From: Hyalella azteca | Taxonomy: Eukaryota > Arthropoda > Malacostraca > Amphipoda > Hyalellidae | NCBI RefSeq assembly: GCF_000764305.2 | Contig: NW_025941759.1 | Coordinates: 62,001-126,000 of the forward strand | Direction of reading: 5' to 3' | Length of the DNA: 64,000 nucleotides | Part shown: positions 53,406 through 64,000 of the stretch, piece by piece | Numbering within the stretch: the first letter of the stretch is position 1 | Layout: each line of letters begins with the position of its first letter | Translations under genes and position numbers: made by a program | Notes under the pieces: generated by a model | What the model saw: the letters and a program-made list of their open reading frames with translations, nothing else | The model's database searches: none | Told to the model about the DNA's origin: nothing

Positions 53406-54101
53406 TCAACAGAAGACTTTTGTCTTTGAACTCGTCTGGCCGCGATAATTTTGAATATTTTGATAATTTCCTACCTGTTTAGGATAACATTGTTTCAAGC
53501 AAATCTCACAAGATTCGGTGCAATGTGTGTTAATTTCATTGGAAAATTCTTCTTCTTGTGCTGAACGTTGATTGTAGGCTTCACGACGACGTCTTAACTC
53601 TTCTTCATGTTGCTCGGCAGATTGCGCGGCTCGAGCTTGAGACTGTCTTTCTCGTTGCTTCTCAAGGCGCGAATTCCGCTCTTCCGCGGACTCAACGGCC
53701 AGACTTCGTTGTTGAATTTCTCGTTGACTTTCCAGGCGCGAATTCCGACCTTCCGCGGACTCAACGGCCAGATTTCGTTGATGTCTTTCTCGTTGTTTCT
53801 CAAGGCGTAAATTCCGCTCTTCCGTGGACTCAACGGATAGATTTCGTTGTTGTCTTTCTCGTTTTTTCTCAAGGCGCAAATTCCGCTCATCAGCAGACTC
53901 AAAAGCTCGAACTTTTTGTTGACGCTCTTTTTGTTTTGATAATCTCTCAAGACGATGTTCCTCGCTTTCAATACTGGCTAGCTCCTGTCGACGTATTCTT
54001 TTAGCTTCTCTTTCTTCCTCGGTCTCAAGCGAACTATCTCTTTGGCGCCTCAAGCGAGCTTTTTCTCGTTGACGTTCTTTTTGTTGACGCGTTTTCGACA
54101 T
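53406..54101 (-). CDS. Helitron protein amino-terminus: basic coiled coil and zinc motif
   Basis: 231 codons from ATG at 54101. The first 180 residues are a charged coiled coil built of about 20-residue repeats (RNLRLEKQRERQQRNLSVES and variants), followed by CTESCEICLKQCYP, a Cys cluster that pairs with ICDRC downstream in the better copy. The frame is lost after KTKVFC. This is the natural start of the Helitron protein whose DUF6570/protease part exists twice in the locus. Confidence 0.8.
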   Translation of the reverse strand: MSKTRQQKERQREKARLRRQRDSSLETEEEREAKRIRRQELASIESEEHRLERLSKQKERQQKVRAFESADERNLRLEKKRERQQRNLSVESTEERNLRLEKQRERHQRNLAVESAEGRNSRLESQREIQQRSLAVESAEERNSRLEKQRERQSQARAAQSAEQHEEELRRRREAYNQRSAQEEEFSNEINTHCTESCEICLKQCYPKQVGNYQNIQNYRGQTSSKTKVFC

Positions 54102-54533
54102 TTCTTGAAAGCTAAAAAAAATTTTGAATCACCTTAATTGGATGCGTTCTTACCACCTTCCTTCCAGACTAAATGGCTCACTTAGCACTATTAAATAATC
54201 TTAGTCAGTATCTTATTTACTTTTAAATTAGAATTTCCTTCTTTACAAAATATTCCATATATTTCCTTATTATCACTATTATCGGTTGGATTTTGGTGCT
54301 TTCTCTAATCACAATCCATTAAATCACACTTATTCTTCTCACTTCTAAGTTTCACTACAAACTTTTCACTAAATTCCGAGATGACTTTTCCGGCTAGAAA
54401 TTGCTCACGGAACGGCTCAGCTGCCGTGACTCGATTCGAATGAATCGATTCCACGTCTCTCCTTTGTCTTTTCGGCGAATAATTTGGTTCTGCGATTCGT
54501 TGATTCGAGTGGCTCTGCGTTGATGGCACCCTA
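54102..54533. other. Helitron 5' flank, non-coding
   Basis: Likely 5' non-coding part of the Helitron. Contains GATTCGAATGAATCGATTCC, an imperfect palindrome, at about 54430. No terminal motif could be assigned with confidence. Confidence 0.4.
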
Positions 54534-54582
54534 ATTATATAGTTTATATTCTACTTTATCTAATGATTTGATTAAGTATGAC
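54534..54582 (+). repeat. 49-bp direct repeat flanking the Helitron, right copy
   Basis: Partner of 44425-44473; 88% identical in the same orientation. Confidence 0.85.
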
Positions 54583-54611
54583 TCGACGTACGTATCGATG
54601 ATATTACGCAG

Positions 54612-54719
54612 CGTCAGAGAAGACGAAGCAACGAAATGCAAAGACGACGCAAGCGATGACGACGAAGGCGCCACCTCCGAGCCTGAGCCTTCCCCCGAGC
54701 CTACACTCCCGCCTCCACG
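54612..54719 (+). CDS. Possible acidic host exon
   Basis: Between ATTACGCAG| and CCACGT|GTGAG-like sites, one frame reads VREDEATKCKDDASDDDEGA then TSEPEPSPEPTLPPP. Composition is exon-like and GC-richer than surroundings, but no family or partner exon is recognised. Confidence 0.25.
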
Positions 54720-54769
54720 TGAGATGACAGAGACCACTGAGTTACTTAGCTGCTTAGCTAGAGAAAGTA

Positions 54770-55125
54770 TCTAATAAGTTACTTAGCTGCTTAGCTAGCG
54801 ACAGTATCTACCAATTAAGTTACTTAGTTGCTTAACTCATCCACTAATCTACTTAGCTGCTAACACATCCATTAACCTACTTAGCTGCTAACTTCTCTGC
54901 AAACTAACTTAGCTGCTGACTCCTCCACTAAGTTATTTAGTTGCTTAGCTAGAGACAGCAGCTACTAAGTTAACTAGCTGCTTAATTCATTCACTAATCT
55001 ACTTAGTTGCTAACTCATCCACTAAGCTACTTAATTGCTTACCTCCACCACTAAGTTACTTAGTTGCTGACTCCACTAAGCTACTTAGCTGCTTACCTCC
55101 TCCACTAAGTTACTTAGTTGCTGAC
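54770..55125. repeat. TACTTAGCTGCT-type degenerate repeat
   Basis: Many copies of ACTAAGTTACTTAGTTGCT and variants with spacing of about 35-40 bp. Confidence 0.85.
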
Positions 55126-55127
55126 TC

Positions 55128-55612
55128 TAGTGAGTCAAAGAACAAAAGTGAGTCATAGAACAAAAGCGAGTCAAAGAACAAAAGTGAGTCAAAGAACAAA
55201 AGTGAGTCAAAGAACAAAAGTGAGCCAAAGAACAAAAGTGAGTCAAAGAATGAAAGAGAGGGAAAAAACAAAAGTGAGTCAAAGAACAAAAGTAAGTCAA
55301 AGAATGAAAGTGAGTCAAAGAATGAAAGTGAGTCAAAGAATGAAAGTGAGTCAAAGAATGAAAGTGAGTCAAAGAATGAAAGCAAGTCAAAGAACGAAAG
55401 TGAGTCAAGGAATTAAAGTGAGTCAAAGAATGAAAGTGAGTCAAAGAATGAGAGTGAGTCAAAGAAGGAAAGTGAGTCAAAGAACCAAAGTGAGTCAAAG
55501 AACCAAAGTGAGTCAAAGTACAAAAATGAGTCAAAGAACAAAAGTGCAAAAGAGAATGAAATGCATCAGAGAACAAAAGTGAATCAAAGAATGAAAGTTA
55601 GTCAAATATGAA
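55128..55612. repeat. 18-bp array with GTGAGT in each unit
   Basis: About 26 copies of AGTGAGTCAAAGAACAAA and variants (AATGAA for ACAAA). Eighteen is divisible by three, so frames reading KVSQRT are open by repetition only. Confidence 0.95.
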
Positions 55613-58600
55613 ATGAGAGTGATTCAAAAACAGAACTGGGTCAGAATACATGGTGTCATGAAGAATCATTCTACTCTTAATTCAAGCCTTGAACTTGACC
55701 TAGTAATCGCGTCTCTTTCACGATTATGAGTGGTGGTAAATTGTGCAATTATATGCAAATTATGTTGTGATTACAATAAGTGGTGCAGCCAAACAAAAGA
55801 AGAGAATGTGTGAGCGGATATTATTGACCTGACTAACAATTGTTTCAGAAACTAACAACAAATGTGTACAATCAAAGTGGCCACTCAAGCCCTCTTGCAA
55901 AATATGAGGCTTTGCAAGAATTAATCCAATGTATTTGCATGAACTTAAGTTGACTTAAAATGCCCCAAAACTGTATTGGTATTTGATTTAGCGCCTGATT
56001 CTATTTTGCTCAGATGACAGGACAAAGGCCACCAAATGGATTTGAGCACGAGATGTGATGCCTTTGAAAAACATGTCATTTTGCTACTTTCTTAAGTCAT
56101 GAACATGATATAACAGCATAATTAAGGATTTAAAGGTTACACACTTTGGAGGTCAAGATGGTTTGTTGGCAGAGATGGAAAGATGGATACAAACAAAGGC
56201 TGTGTTACAGAAGAATTGTACAAGTAATGTGATTGAAAATTGCACTTCGTGCAACTACAAAATTGAGCAAATAGCCAAAAATTAATTTTTATTTTCATTC
56301 TTGATATAGTTTTGATAATGAGACAGTCTTTGATATAGATGAGGCTCAACTGACATTCCATATTATTTCCCTATGTTTCATGAACAGTGTTTAGTTACAA
56401 CTTGAACAACCAGTAGAGACCGTTTACTACAGTAGGGATGAACAAACTTGAGTCTTTGCAAGCCTTTTGGTATTGTATCAAAAGTGAAGTGAATAGAAAA
56501 TTTTTTTAAATTCTGCTTGCCCTGTACTTCAGGTGACCATTTTATTACAAGGAAGGTTTTATAGATGACGGCAATTTAAAGTCAGTCAAAATATGAAGAC
56601 TGCAATTTCAATTCCCATCAGATACCAGTGTAAGGTTGAGGTAGCTGATGAAGATCCTCCAAAGATGCTGATCATGCATGGTGGCATTCTAAACGACAAT
56701 GTATCTTTGTAATTGAGGAGCGCAGTGGCTAAAAATAGTAGGAGTGCGCTGACTGCGCTCATTCCCAATAGAGCGGGACGGCTGCATGCTCCAATACAAG
56801 TGGGCTGGCAGCAGCACACTCGTCCTGCTACAATAAAATCAGTATGAGCGCATGCTCCAATACGAGTGGGCCAGCAGCAGTGGTAGCGCGCTCATCCCGC
56901 TCCTATTGTAGCAGGATGAGAGCGCGGCCGTCCCACTCCTCCCCCCCCTACTCCGCAAGTGGGTAGCACTGGAAGGCTCCGGCCATCCTGGTGGATCAAA
57001 ATAACCAATCATTTACAAGAATTTGACCATGATCCAATTTAAGCATGGAAACATCTACCTTTAGGGCCACTACTAAAGCTTTCCCGACATTTCCGGATCT
57101 GCGAGATTAAGAGCAGATGAATTAGCCTACCTCCTAATTAATTGTTAACAAAAGTGCATGATCACAATTCACACCACAAGATTCCAAATGTATTAAAAAT
57201 TCATCCTGTTTGAGCCGCAAAATTTCGGAAACAAGTAGGAAAATTCCAATCCTGATCTAATGTAAGGTCAAAGTGGCTGAAGAAGATCTGCGTTAAGATG
57301 CCAATATCTTCCACACTCAGGATGATGTATGTTTTCGGTGAATTTTCCCGCGCATTTTCACTTTTTTTAAGCTATTGCTGTGCACAGTTGGCGCAATGTA
57401 ATGTATTTTTTTACCAGCATAGTACGGCGCACCGCGCAGGTCGTTAAAATGACAAAATAAATTCCCGTGCACCTGGCACATCTTCCTGACCATGGAATAT
57501 CTTAAGCTAAACGGCCCTACTCTACAGCCTGGCTTGGCTTGTAAATGCCGGATTAATCCATGGAAAACAGCACCATCATAAGTTTAGCACAAGATTTCAA
57601 AAAATAATATGTTGAAAATTTGACTCTTCAGAACTAGAATATATTATTAACAAGTAGAAAATTTTCTGGCATTAGCCTCAATTCTTAAAAAATATATATA
57701 TAAAATAATTTTAAATTTTTACCAGCAATTTTCATAAATTACATGTAAATAATAGGTTTTACCTGTCATTTCATAAAATTTGGCTCAATATTCCAAATTA
57801 TAATTAATGGTTATTGGTTACTAAATATACTAAACAAATAATTTGGAACATTGTCTAAAAGTTTCCTAAAATTACAGATAAAACAGATTGACTTGCAAGG
57901 GATTTTTGAAACTTGCAGGTAAAACTAAACTGTATTTTCTTATTTTTCACTGAATAAATTGAGAAAAGATCATGAAAATTAGTGAAATTTATCTGCTTCA
58001 TATTCACTAACAGGCAGTCAGGCATTTTTATCTGATTCATCATTTTAGGTGTGTGTAGCTTCTTCCTAATTTTCCACTTTACTTATCCAAAATACTACAC
58101 TACAATTTGCAAAATCCTACTCTGCAATCTGCATTAGCTAGCCATTAGTATGATTAGTTTAGTTATAAACCAAAGCAATTAAAAGTACTTCAATTAAATA
58201 AACTAACCGATAGAACATCATATTTTCAGTACCGGTATGATATTATTCATTTTTATTATATATTAGAACAAAGACAGCAAATTAAAACTTGTAAGTTACA
58301 GACTTACAGCAAAATTACACTGCTAGTGCAGTAGTAGTGATAATACTACCTACTAATAGTTACTTACTATTTTCACATTCTTCGTCTAAATTAACCGATA
58401 ATCCAGGATTTAACAGTAAATTTCTGAACTTTGAATGGCGAGACATTTTTATGACGTTAATTTATTTTACCCGAATAGCCGCTACTACGTTTGAAAACTC
58501 GCAATATATGGGATCTGGCTTAGAAAATTAAATGGTACAGCCTCGCAGGCGTCAGGCGACAACGCTCCACTCACGTGCTGACGTGCATTGCGTGGTAGTG

Positions 58601-61440
58601 GTTTAACTTCGAGTGACGACTGACGAATTGACGATTGCTTCTTCCGTGCAAGCGGAAACTTCTCGTCTTCTTAGGGGTTGAAGTCCACTTGTTTCACATT
58701 ATTGGCAATACTATTTTAGTTTTTTGACTAATTAACTAATTACAACGTAGACTTATTTATAATAATCATTCTCATTTGATTAAGTTATTTTCTGCACTGC
58801 TTTCAATCGCTCGATATGAGCAAACTGTGAGCAGACGCGCTCTCTACAGGTAGATGAGACGTTTCGTTCATATTGACATCTAAGCAATTTTTCTGCCAGT
58901 TCTAATCTCCTCACTTTGACTATTGGTTTGCATATAAATTAAAAATCATATACAAAGAAAATAGGGAGTTTGACGGATTGGAATTTTTTACACAGCGTGG
59001 GAAAATCCAGAAATCGCTGCTTCATCGTGTGCGTGTTTTAATTCGAAAGAAACATAGGAAGCTCTATCTATCCCCAATATTTCCTCAGCTATTAGAAAGT
59101 ATGTCTATATCGACATTTTTGTTCAATAAATATTTAACTGGGAATAAATCGCTTTGGACTATCTAATCAAATTTGCTCCTCGTCAGAATCAGGAACAGCT
59201 TGGCTCCGCTCAGCATATCTGCAAGAGAGGATTTTCTAAGCATTTACAATGGCTTCAAAGTCGATATTAAAAAGGCCCATAACAAAATGTTGGTGCAATT
59301 GTCTAAATTTGAGGCAGCTTTTTATAACATTGTTTGTCATTGAGGGACGCCAGGTGAATGGTGGCAAGGTATAACTATAGGATTTTTCCATGCAGAGAGT
59401 CAATTTACTGTTTTGTGCCCGTTGTTGCCAGCATGTAAGCAGTAGTCCACCAAAAGATAAATAGACCCACTTTATGGGTCTTTTTCAAATCAATTAGAAA
59501 TTTTTTATCCATCCTTAAAAAAACTGAACTAATGGATGGTGGGTCTGGTGAGCATTGGCTAGATGATACTGGGAGTAGGTGAAATCTCAGTGGTTGAACA
59601 GGGGATGGAGCATTGGCTGAGTGATGGTGATCAGTAGATGCATTTTGAAGTAGCCGATGACGAACTTCAAGGATGAGTTCTAAATGTCTTCGCTACAGAG
59701 AAGCGGAAAAGTTTTCTTCATGTTGTAGCGACAAACATTTTCCGTTAGCAATTTTTTCAACTTTGAGTTCTACTTAAGATGAGTTTTATGTGTTTTTGAT
59801 AACTTGTAATGGTCTTTGATGAGAAGATAGGCGGCAACCACTATCTGTCAAGGCAGCGGCGGTTGGTCCTACGGTTGCACTGCTACAGCCGCTGCTCTGG
59901 CTACAACGGTTAGGTTTTGCCACGTACGAACGCCCAATGTCGTCAAATTAAAACCAATAATAAGGAATTCGATAATACGCCATTTAATGAAAAAATTCCC
60001 GCGCAGAAGATTTGTATCTCATAATTAAAATAAACATGTTCCACTGGAAAAACCGTGGGGTTACGGATGATTACAGCAACTTTTGCACGCGGAATCTCGT
60101 AAATTGGCATACAATAGCAATTATGAAATTAAATGTAAACACTTAGAGCGCAGTGGATAGGATTTTTCTCATTTTTCCTCACTTCATTATACATTAAAAT
60201 GGCAAAACGGGGGTTTCAACAACTTACGCGCACGACTATGAGCAGAAAAACTCAATTCAGAACAATCTATTCGAATTGATGCAACTTTTTTGACAGCCAT
60301 TAGTTCTTATACTGCCGAGTACGATCATTTCACTGAGATAATATGAAGTGTGACCGGCGATGACCTATAAGAGAAACGGGCCTACGGGCAATTTTCACCC
60401 AGTTTTTGTTTTTCGTATTTGTTTCCTTCAGAAAATATTTGTCACTGACGTATTTGACCCTTAATATTTGTCACTGTCACAAATAATATTTTATTTTACC
60501 CCCTAATATATGTCACTCCCCTAACACACGCAATATGCTCGCCAAAGGCATGTGAATAACTTTGGAGTTATTGATGTTCATTGGAAGCTCAGAAAGGCTC
60601 TCGAGATAACTTTCCATGCCATTCAAAAGAAGAAATAGAACAACTTTTTGCTGAATTTTGAAAATCCTGAATAGCTTTTAGAGTCAAACAAATATTCATA
60701 TTCTTCATTTTGAAACGTCTAAGGAAAGTAAAGGAGTTAAACGCCCAACCCTCCTACCAACCAACCGAGTAACCGAGGAGGCCTCGTGAACGGGTAACTG
60801 TTTAGGTTATCAATGTGATGAGGAAAGCTTGTGTACAGACCACTTCTGAATGGCATCAAAGAACCTCAGGCGGTCCTCACTCTGGCACGCTAGGCTGTAC
60901 TCAAAAGGCCCTTGTTTCTGAGGTGTATGTCAGCTCTTAGTGTGTCATTGAACGGTACCAAGAATGGTTGCTCTATACACCGTTCCTTGGGTTACAATTT
61001 CTGAGATTTGATAATTAACTTAAGCTTCTTAATAAAAATTTTATTTAACAGTAAGCTTCTTGTTTAATTGGAGTCAGCCGGCATATTTACTGGTTCATTA
61101 AAGTGGGATATGAAAAAAATATTACACGAATAATGGTCAAATGATATATTACTATAAATTTAGGAACAACTGATTGCTCATGATTGACACTCAGTTATGA
61201 TTGCGTTACGCTTTTCTAAATCAAAAAGGGCCGTAAAATGTCTGTTGCCTCGAGATTACCCGGAATTAATTGAGCATCATTAAAGCATGCAGAATTAAGG
61301 CCTCTGATGCCTGCTAGAAAATCGGCTTTTTCGTTATTTCCTTCTTTCATTATTGCGCAAGTCATTTATTGTTTATTTCAGCATGACGAATACTGCATGA
61401 AACTTTTAGAGTTTTACTGAGTACTCATTGAGGTTGCAGA
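55613..61440. other. AT-rich intergenic sequence
   Basis: No gene recognised on either strand. 56690-56960 is GC-rich with repeated GCGCTC(A/C)TCCCGCTCC and CAATACAAGTGGGC(T/C)GGCAGCAG words in both orientations, possibly a degenerate inverted-repeat element. Short open frames elsewhere look accidental. Confidence 0.45.
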
Positions 61441-61477
61441 TTTGCTGTGTTCACAGAATATAGTCAAATTGAGTGCG

Positions 61478-62427
61478 ATGTTAGCGTTAAATTTGAGTGT
61501 GTGTTTGGTAGTGGGGTTGTTGGCGACGGTGAGATCAGCGGCTGTGGAGTACAAGGAACCGCAAATTGAAGTGGACACCAGCAAGGACGTCGCAAACCTG
61601 GAAGAAATAAAGACCACGAATGTCGGGGGCTCCATGCCAGACAAGGACATGGAGGCCTCAGGAGATGGAGGCTCCATGCCAGATAAGGACATGGAGGCTT
61701 CGGGAGACGGGGGCTCCATGTCAGACAAAGATGTGTCGGAATTGAAGGTTTCTAAAAACAATAAAGAACTTCCAACTTCGTGTGATGAAAAAGGAGAATC
61801 TCCTATTACCGCCCTGGCTGACCTTGTGAAGGAACTCACGGAAGAAATTAAGGTTCTAAAAAATACTATATCAAACACTTGTGGCGTTAAAACTGAAAAC
61901 AATTCAGATATAACTGAAGAAGTCGGAGAAGCAAGCAACGAAGACAAAGGCGCAAAATCTGAAGACAGCAACGACGAAGGTGAGTATATGTCTACACGGA
62001 GCGACTTGTGGTAAGATGACATGGGCAGTAAACCATTAATGGCTTACTTTATTTATTTATTATGATAGCAAGTGTGTCGTAAACGTCTACAGAAATCTCG
62101 ACTGGCTGACTATTGTATATTAGACATGTACGAGTCTTAATTAATATACCAGTCACCACAGTTTTAAAATCGCCAATCAACGTTTAGTGGATTACTGCGC
62201 TTTTTGGAAGCAAATGTCACTATATTTTGTTGCACTGAAAGTTAATAAAAGTAGGAGTTTAAAACACGTTTGACATGTCTTTCGGTAGAATGTTGAATTC
62301 TTTGGTTAAGGTTTTATTACCTTTGGCTATGAATTTTCCAATTATATACGTAAACCTAATCTTTGCCCCCACAGAATTATCGCCAGTGACAAAAGATCAA
62401 GTCAATAGTCAATATAGTTACTCATAG
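61478..62427 (+). CDS. Secreted acidic repeat protein, two exons
   Basis: Exon 1 61478-61979, intron 61980-62374 (GAAG|GTGAGT ... CCCCCACAG|), exon 2 62375-62427 with stop TAG. The codon split at the border is completed correctly, giving 184 residues. The start ATG at 61478 is followed by LALNLSVCLVVGLLATVRSA, a clear signal peptide. Then come three 14-residue repeats (GGSMPDKDMEASGD), a possible coiled coil (LADLVKELTEEIKVLKNTIS) and an acidic, Ser/Glu-rich tail. Two cysteines lie in the mature part. No known family is recognised; secretion is inferred from the signal peptide. The frame is open upstream of the ATG for only 12 codons, and the signal peptide decides the start. Confidence 0.8.
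61615..61740 (+). repeat. 42-bp in-frame coding repeat
   Basis: Three units encoding GGSM(P/S)DKDMEASGD within the secreted protein gene; silent differences between units exist (GGAGATGGAGG versus GGAGACGGGGG). Confidence 0.9.
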
Positions 62428-64000
62428 CAGGTTTTAGTGTGAGAATACTTGTAACACTCGGTCAATTGCAATCAACATTGATCATTAAAATTCATTTAAA
62501 TTGAATTCAAAGTTACTAACTGGGTTACTAGGTTTCTTACTGTTCACAGGGGCTGACGCGTTCGATTCCATGCAACGGAATCTCACCGATTGTTTCTTTT
62601 TCCCTAATTTCGATCATAAATGAATTAATTTCCGCACTGCCACGCGCCCAGTAACATCAAATTATAATCGCTAACGGCAGAGCAAATACAGACAATGACC
62701 ATATCAATTAAATTATACTTGCTGGTCAAAATCGGTTGGTTTGATCGGGCAGATTAGCACAGCAAGTTTGGAGAAGTGAGATGCGCGTTCGAGACCCACA
62801 ACGAGCTGTGAAAATTATGCGCGGAGTAACCAAAATTTCATTCCAATGCACTTCAACTGCAGTTCCTTTTGACTTTGCTGCAAATAAGGAACAAATTTGT
62901 TGATAAGATTCTGCTACATTAGTGCTACTAGACTTGTATATGTGAACACATAGAACATATAGAGGCATAATTACTAACACTGTGCCCTGCTCCTGGCTGT
63001 GTTATGCATCCATTAATGAATCAATCGATGTCAGTGTAATGCTGTATAGTTTCTTGAATAACAATTGGTGGATGGGAATGTGTAATAGGTGTATTGTAAA
63101 TTCGGCGGTGGCTTTGTAGTAATACACCAGATTCTGAAAAGCGATGCTGAGATGTACACCAAATCTGCTGCTCGTGCTGATGTCAGTCCATTACCTTTGC
63201 TGCATTGTGTAAAGGAGGATCAGATGAATTAACTTCATACCGATGCAGGTGTTGGTGATTCTTTTACCATATGATTCACACAGAAAATTGTATGGGTAAT
63301 ATTGTCCAAAAAGCGAAGCACTTTTGGTACGTCACTCTATTGCGTCAGACCAAACCGGGTCAGGGTGACCCACTTAAGAACAAAAAAGGCATTGCTTTTA
63401 GGACAAGCTCACTCATTTTTCTGAATGTACTACCCATGTGATTGATAAGTGAGACCAACTAAAACAGGAAGCGCTGTAGCTCGTTGCTGTACTGCAAGCA
63501 ATGCTGCCTGCCATGCTGCTGCCTAGACTTAATGCCTATCACAGCAATGATGCTGCAGTATTGATTGCTTACAGTCGAGTTTTGGCCTACATGAAGCGGC
63601 GGTGAAAAGTAAGGGCTAAGCAGCCAGCCCTTGGAATGAATGCGACGAAATTGTAACTTCATTGTCCCATGTTTTATTCATGTGGCAGCATAGATGGTGG
63701 CAATGCCACTTCTAATCTAATGGGATTCACTTCTAATGAAGGATCACTTAGCATAATAATCAATGAAAAGCACTTCTGTTGCATCCAACTTCTATACTTT
63801 TCTTCGTGATGCTATTCAAATATTCAAAAATTTGATTTGCTGCACACTGTATATATATAAGGTGAATTCCCTTTGATATAAAGATGAAAATATTGTTATT
63901 GTAATAAAAATTATTTACATGGTTGTGAAAATTATTTGCATAATTTTTGTGATAACTAAAAGAGAATACATAGATAACCGGTTTTTCCTGTATTTTTCTT
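62428..64000. other. No gene recognised
   Basis: AT-rich non-coding sequence downstream of the secreted protein gene; AGTTAATAAA (62250) lies in the intron. Nothing else recognised. Confidence 0.45.

Noticed and set aside
55118..55582. KVSQRT repeat protein
   Set aside because: 18-bp array; equally long frames on the opposite strand, no start context or flanking exon.
62560..62830. tRNA gene
   Set aside because: TTCGATTCC and CGTTCGAGACC resemble B boxes, but no matching A box or acceptor stem could be drawn.

Overview
This window looks like eukaryotic, very probably arthropod, genomic DNA; a crustacean is my best guess. The evidence is spliced host genes with GT-AG introns and a dense mix of transposable elements typical of large arthropod genomes: CR1-like and jockey-like LINEs, Ty3/Gypsy-like LTR elements, hAT, Helitron with a DUF6570-type protein, a possible Penelope-like fragment and a tRNA-derived SINE. 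Tandem repeats are very abundant. The species call is inference.

Region 1 (about 2.4-11.1 kb, + strand) is the main host gene: seven phase-compatible exons of a MOV10/MOV10L1/Armitage-type SF1 RNA helicase (RNA silencing/piRNA family). The last conserved helicase motif is missing where the model runs into a 28-bp array, a single N and a 30-bp satellite. At least five of its exon-intron borders sit inside tandem duplications, so splice acceptors and donors have been copied up to about ten times. This is the most unusual feature of the window. Upstream (0-2.4 kb) are a Tn5/Nextera junction-adapter artefact, a dead Ty3/Gypsy gag, a LINE 3' end and a SINE fragment.

Region 2 (11.3-19 kb) is dominated by arrays (30-bp, ATATCC-type, 19-bp) plus a hairpin element with a hammerhead-like core. 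Region 3 (19-32 kb) is a nested transposon cluster on the minus strand: a CR1-like LINE broken by a 1.3-kb solo LTR and by an 808-bp DNA element with a 9-bp target duplication; next to it a Gypsy-like element (LTR, Lys-type primer binding site, almost open gag-protease) whose LTR was hit by a hAT element. A jockey-type ORF1 relic lies at 30-31 kb.

Region 4 (33.9-44.4 kb) holds the 5' half of a CR1-like element, a hAT MITE with an 83-bp perfect inverted repeat, a LINE 3' end, a 63-bp array, a Gypsy-type LTR with polypurine tract interrupted by a 1.1-kb fold-back element, and other inverted-repeat elements. Region 5 (44.5-54.5 kb, minus strand) is a decayed Helitron with an internal partial tandem duplication. 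It has a long intact ORF for a zinc/DUF6570/cysteine-protease-like protein, and its PIF1-type helicase is dead (Walker A lysine lost) and split by a solo LTR and by a second, nearly identical hAT copy. Region 6 (54.5-64 kb) is mostly AT-rich non-coding DNA with an 18-bp array of GTGAGT units and one clear two-exon gene for a small secreted acidic protein (61.5-62.4 kb).
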